NCBI GenBank assembly: GCA_963744935.1
Contig: CAVUVM010000011.1
Location: forward strand, 1-64,000
DNA: 64,000 bases
Source: Bog-473 sp963744935
Lineage (GTDB): Bacteria > Actinomycetota > Acidimicrobiia > Acidimicrobiales > RAAP-2
Reading direction: 5' to 3'
The translations under genes and the position numbers were made by a program. Shown here piece by piece: positions 61,811 through 64,000 of this stretch. Below the pieces are notes generated by a model. It was given only the letters and a program-made list of their open reading frames with translations, did not search any database and was not told where the DNA came from. Position 1 is the stretch's first letter; each line of letters opens with the position of its first letter.

Positions 61811-62444
61811 TAGGTGACTGGCTTCTGTCCCGAGAAATTCGCGTAATCGTCACAGACCCACTGACAATCGGCTTCGATTCACCATCTCGGCCTCGCCGAT
61901 CCGCTCTCGACGGTCAGTGCGTTCGTGACGACTGAAACGGACACTCCCGATCCCGAGTTGCTCTGAGGGTGCAGAAGGGTTGCTACCTGGTGGCGTCGAG
62001 GTGCCGATCTCGCCGATTTGACGAAAGATGTAACCCTTCCCCTGTCCACAATCCGATGATTGGTTAGGACTGCAAAGCCGAAGCGCTTTGGACGCTCCGA
62101 CTGCACGTTCGAGCGGTGGTTGGGCTGGGAGCCACGTGGTGTTGAAGAAGATCAAGGAGGTGGAACGGGCGCCTCTTGGCGGCGGCGTCTATGACACACC
62201 CATCGTCCGGATGACGCGCGATGGCGTCGGCATGCTCCGGCACGGTGTGATGCTTCTTGCAGGCGCCGACCAGGTGGGCCGCGACGGCGGCTCCAGTGCA
62301 ATCGACCGGGAACCCCATCATGGCTGAGAGTCCTGCGGTCGAGTCGACGGCCACGGTCCCTCCAGAAGCACGAGAAGACGGCTCGCCTTTATCTGGCGGA
62401 AGCGGGTCCGGGGGGAACTGACGTGGCTGTCCCGGGTCAGCCCT
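61811..62444. other. Gene-poor spacer before the GGDEF sensor
   Basis: Nothing convincing is found on either strand except a 33-codon frame, ATG 62320 to TGA about 62420, reading MAESPAVESTATVPPEARED and on to SGGSGSGGN. It may be the true N-terminus of the following sensor, separated by a one-base error in a G6 run near 62411-62416. Confidence 0.45.
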
Positions 62445-64000
62445 ATGGCGCTGGGCTATCTCATCGGACCGATCGCCCTCGTAGTCATCCTCCTCATGAT
62501 GCACTACGGCCTGGTGATCCGTCAGTCCGTATGGCTCTGGATCGCCGTCTTTGCATTGATTCCCACGACCAGCCTGATGGCTGACCAGTTGTCTCGGCGT
62601 CGACCCTCCACTTCGTCCACGAACATCCGGATTGCTCAGAACGTCGCTGCGGTGACCGTCGTGATCTACCTCACCGGCTGGGGACCCGTTTTGGTGTTGG
62701 CGTTTGCGTTTGTGGCGCTCGAGAACATCTCCCACGACGGCTCGCACATCTGGCGTGTCGTCACGTTCTGGAGCATGCTCGGCGTCGCCGCCGGTCAGGC
62801 TGCTATCGGCGCGGGATGGGCACCGTCTTTTCTTTCCGACTCACACGCCAATGCATTGGCGTTCATGGGGGCGTTCGTATTGTTCTTCATCATCCGTATG
62901 GCGGGTGCGGTCATGGAGAAGAAGGAAAAGGCCGAGGACCTCGTGATCCACAGCGAGGATAGGTTCCGATCGCTGATCCAGAACTCGTCCGACGTCACCA
63001 TGGTCGTGAACGAGGGCATCTGCACCTATGTGAGCCCGTCCGTCACGCCGATGCTTGGGTTCGTGCCAAGCGAAGTCGTCGGCCGTTCCGCTCTCGAATT
63101 CATACACGAAGAGGACAGGGAGCGCGTCAGCTCTCAGATCAGGTCGGACTCATCGGCACCGGATGGTACCGCCGTCCAACTCCGGATGCACGCCAAAGAC
63201 GGCATGCTCAGGCTCGTCGAAGCCGTCGTAGCGGACCAGCGCAACCGTCCGTCAGTGGGAGGCCATGTTGCCAGCCTCCGCGATATCACGGAGCGCACGA
63301 AGTCCGCCGAGGACCTGCAGCGTGCACAAGAAAGCTTCCGGGTACTTTTCGAGCAGCACCCCCGTCCCATGTGGGTCTACGACCTCGAGACCCTTCGATT
63401 CCTCGAAGTCAATGAATGTGCAACTGAACGCTACGGCTTCACCAGGGACGAGTTCCTCTCGATGACGATCGCCGACATCAGGCCCGAAGAGGATGCTCAG
63501 AAGCTGCGGGCCTACCTGCGAGTCGAAAGCCCGGACCAGAACTACGGCGGGATCTGGCGCCATCGAACCAACGATGGCGAGATCATCGACGTGGAGGTCA
63601 CCACGCACACTCTGGATTTTCGCGGTCGCCGAGGCGGGTTGGTCATGGCGCAGGACATCAGCGAACGCATACGCCTCGAACGCCAACTCTGGGAGAGCGC
63701 GCTACACGACCCATTGACCGGACTGCCGAACCGCGCTCTCCTGCTCGACCGGGTCAACCGCCTCAATGCGCAGGCTGTGCGCTCAAGTGCTGCCGCAACC
63801 GTGTTGTGTCTGAACCTCGACCGTTTCAAGCTGGTCAACGAAGCCTACGGTCGCGACGTCGGCGACAGCCTCATCCGCGCTGTCGGGGAACGGCTGGTCA
63901 GCGCGCTCCCTGACGTCGATACTGTGGGACACGTTGGTGGCGACGAGTTCGTCGTCTTGGCCCTTTCTTCGGCTGAGCTTGCTCCCGAAGATCTGGGACA
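62445..64000 (+). CDS. Membrane PAS-PAS-GGDEF sensor (diguanylate cyclase), cut by right edge
   Basis: The frame is open to the window edge. From ATG 62445 it has about five hydrophobic helices (GYLIGPIALVVILLMMHYGL, SVWLWIAVFALIPTTSLM, VVTFWSMLGVAAGQAAIGAG, ALAFMGAFVLFFIIRMAGAV), a PAS domain (FRSLIQNSSDVTMVVNEGIC, SVTPMLGFVPSEVVGRSALE), a second PAS (FRVLFEQHPRPMWVYDLETL) and a GGDEF domain (DPLTGLPNRALLLDRVNR with VGGDEFVVL). The GGDEF motif is intact, so it can probably make cyclic di-GMP; an EAL domain may follow beyond the edge. The start may lie at 62320 if the G6 run has an indel. Confidence 0.85.
   Translation, partial: MALGYLIGPIALVVILLMMHYGLVIRQSVWLWIAVFALIPTTSLMADQLSRRRPSTSSTNIRIAQNVAAVTVVIYLTGWGPVLVLAFAFVALENISHDGSHIWRVVTFWSMLGVAAGQAAIGAGWAPSFLSDSHANALAFMGAFVLFFIIRMAGAVMEKKEKAEDLVIHSEDRFRSLIQNSSDVTMVVNEGICTYVSPSVTPMLGFVPSEVVGRSALEFIHEEDRERVSSQIRSDSSAPDGTAVQLRMHAKDGMLRLVEAVVADQRNRPSVGGHVASLRDITERTKSAEDLQRAQESFRVLFEQHPRPMWVYDLETLRFLEVNECATERYGFTRDEFLSMTIADIRPEEDAQKLRAYLRVESPDQNYGGIWRHRTNDGEIIDVEVTTHTLDFRGRRGGLVMAQDISERIRLERQLWESALHDPLTGLPNRALLLDRVNRLNAQAVRSSAAATVLCLNLDRFKLVNEAYGRDVGDSLIRAVGERLVSALPDVDTVGHVGGDEFVVLALSSAELAPEDLG

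Noticed and set aside
62064..62747. 227-codon minus-strand frame before the GGDEF sensor
   Set aside because: It overlaps the sensor's first membrane helices antisense, and its His/Asp-rich sequence matches no family I know.

Overview
The window is high-GC DNA from an actinobacterium. The best fit is a member of the class Acidimicrobiia or a close, probably uncultured, relative. The evidence is a complete Pup-proteasome locus, F420 biosynthesis (fbiC), an N-terminal GWWQASDSKW motif and 42-residue GYWLVA/DGGVF repeats (a pattern I associate with Acidimicrobiia), a DUF4193 protein, and frequent GTG/TTG starts with 4-bp ATGA/GTGA overlaps. The lineage is inferred from gene content; no marker gene was compared.

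Layout. (1) 1-16 kb is an accessory region: a lytic-transglycosylase-like gene and its truncated duplicate flank a very large secreted repeat protein. Then come an IS110 element with a structured non-coding end, a secreted DGGVF-repeat protein, several broken genes, an IS3 element between two gene stumps, a glycosyltransferase and a decayed collagen/tail-collar gene. (2) 14-30 kb is metabolic: an amidohydrolase, a small monooxygenase, an SRPBCC protein, an acyl-CoA ligase, thpR, a repeat-bearing amidase, a LOG protein, fbiC, then pgl-tal-tkt of the pentose phosphate pathway. (3) 30-42.7 kb is the core block trmI, ferredoxin, arc/mpa, dop, pup, prcB, prcA, pafA, tatA, tatC, helY, thyX-like, in the order known from mycobacteria. 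(4) 42.7-50.5 kb holds a possible structured RNA, DUF4193, small hypothetical genes, an HtrA protease, a nutrient/one-carbon group (NTF2-like, ppa, glyoxalase, formaldehyde-activating enzyme) and a 2OG-Fe(II) oxygenase. (5) 50.6-56.8 kb is one minus-strand MacAB-like export operon with two membrane-fusion proteins and a secreted Gly-rich protein. (6) 57.5-64 kb holds a HelR-type RNA polymerase recycling ATPase behind a promoter/leader/terminator arrangement, an SDR, two fluoride exporters under a fluoride riboswitch, and the start of a PAS-PAS-GGDEF sensor.

How genes work together. Pup carries a C-terminal Gln that Dop deamidates, PafA ligates it to targets, and the ARC ring (ending GQYL) feeds substrates to the PrcA/PrcB core. 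The tkt-tal-pgl genes sit directly upstream of fbiC, whose product starts F420 synthesis. The 2OG oxygenase, Fae and glyoxalase genes form a plausible formaldehyde/one-carbon unit. The crcB pair and its riboswitch form a self-contained fluoride response.

Quality note. At least seven genes carry apparent frameshifts, including the core genes pafA and prcB. Several lie in short homopolymer or CG runs, so some may be assembly errors and not true mutations. Coordinates of start codons are judgement calls and are explained per entry. No database search was possible.
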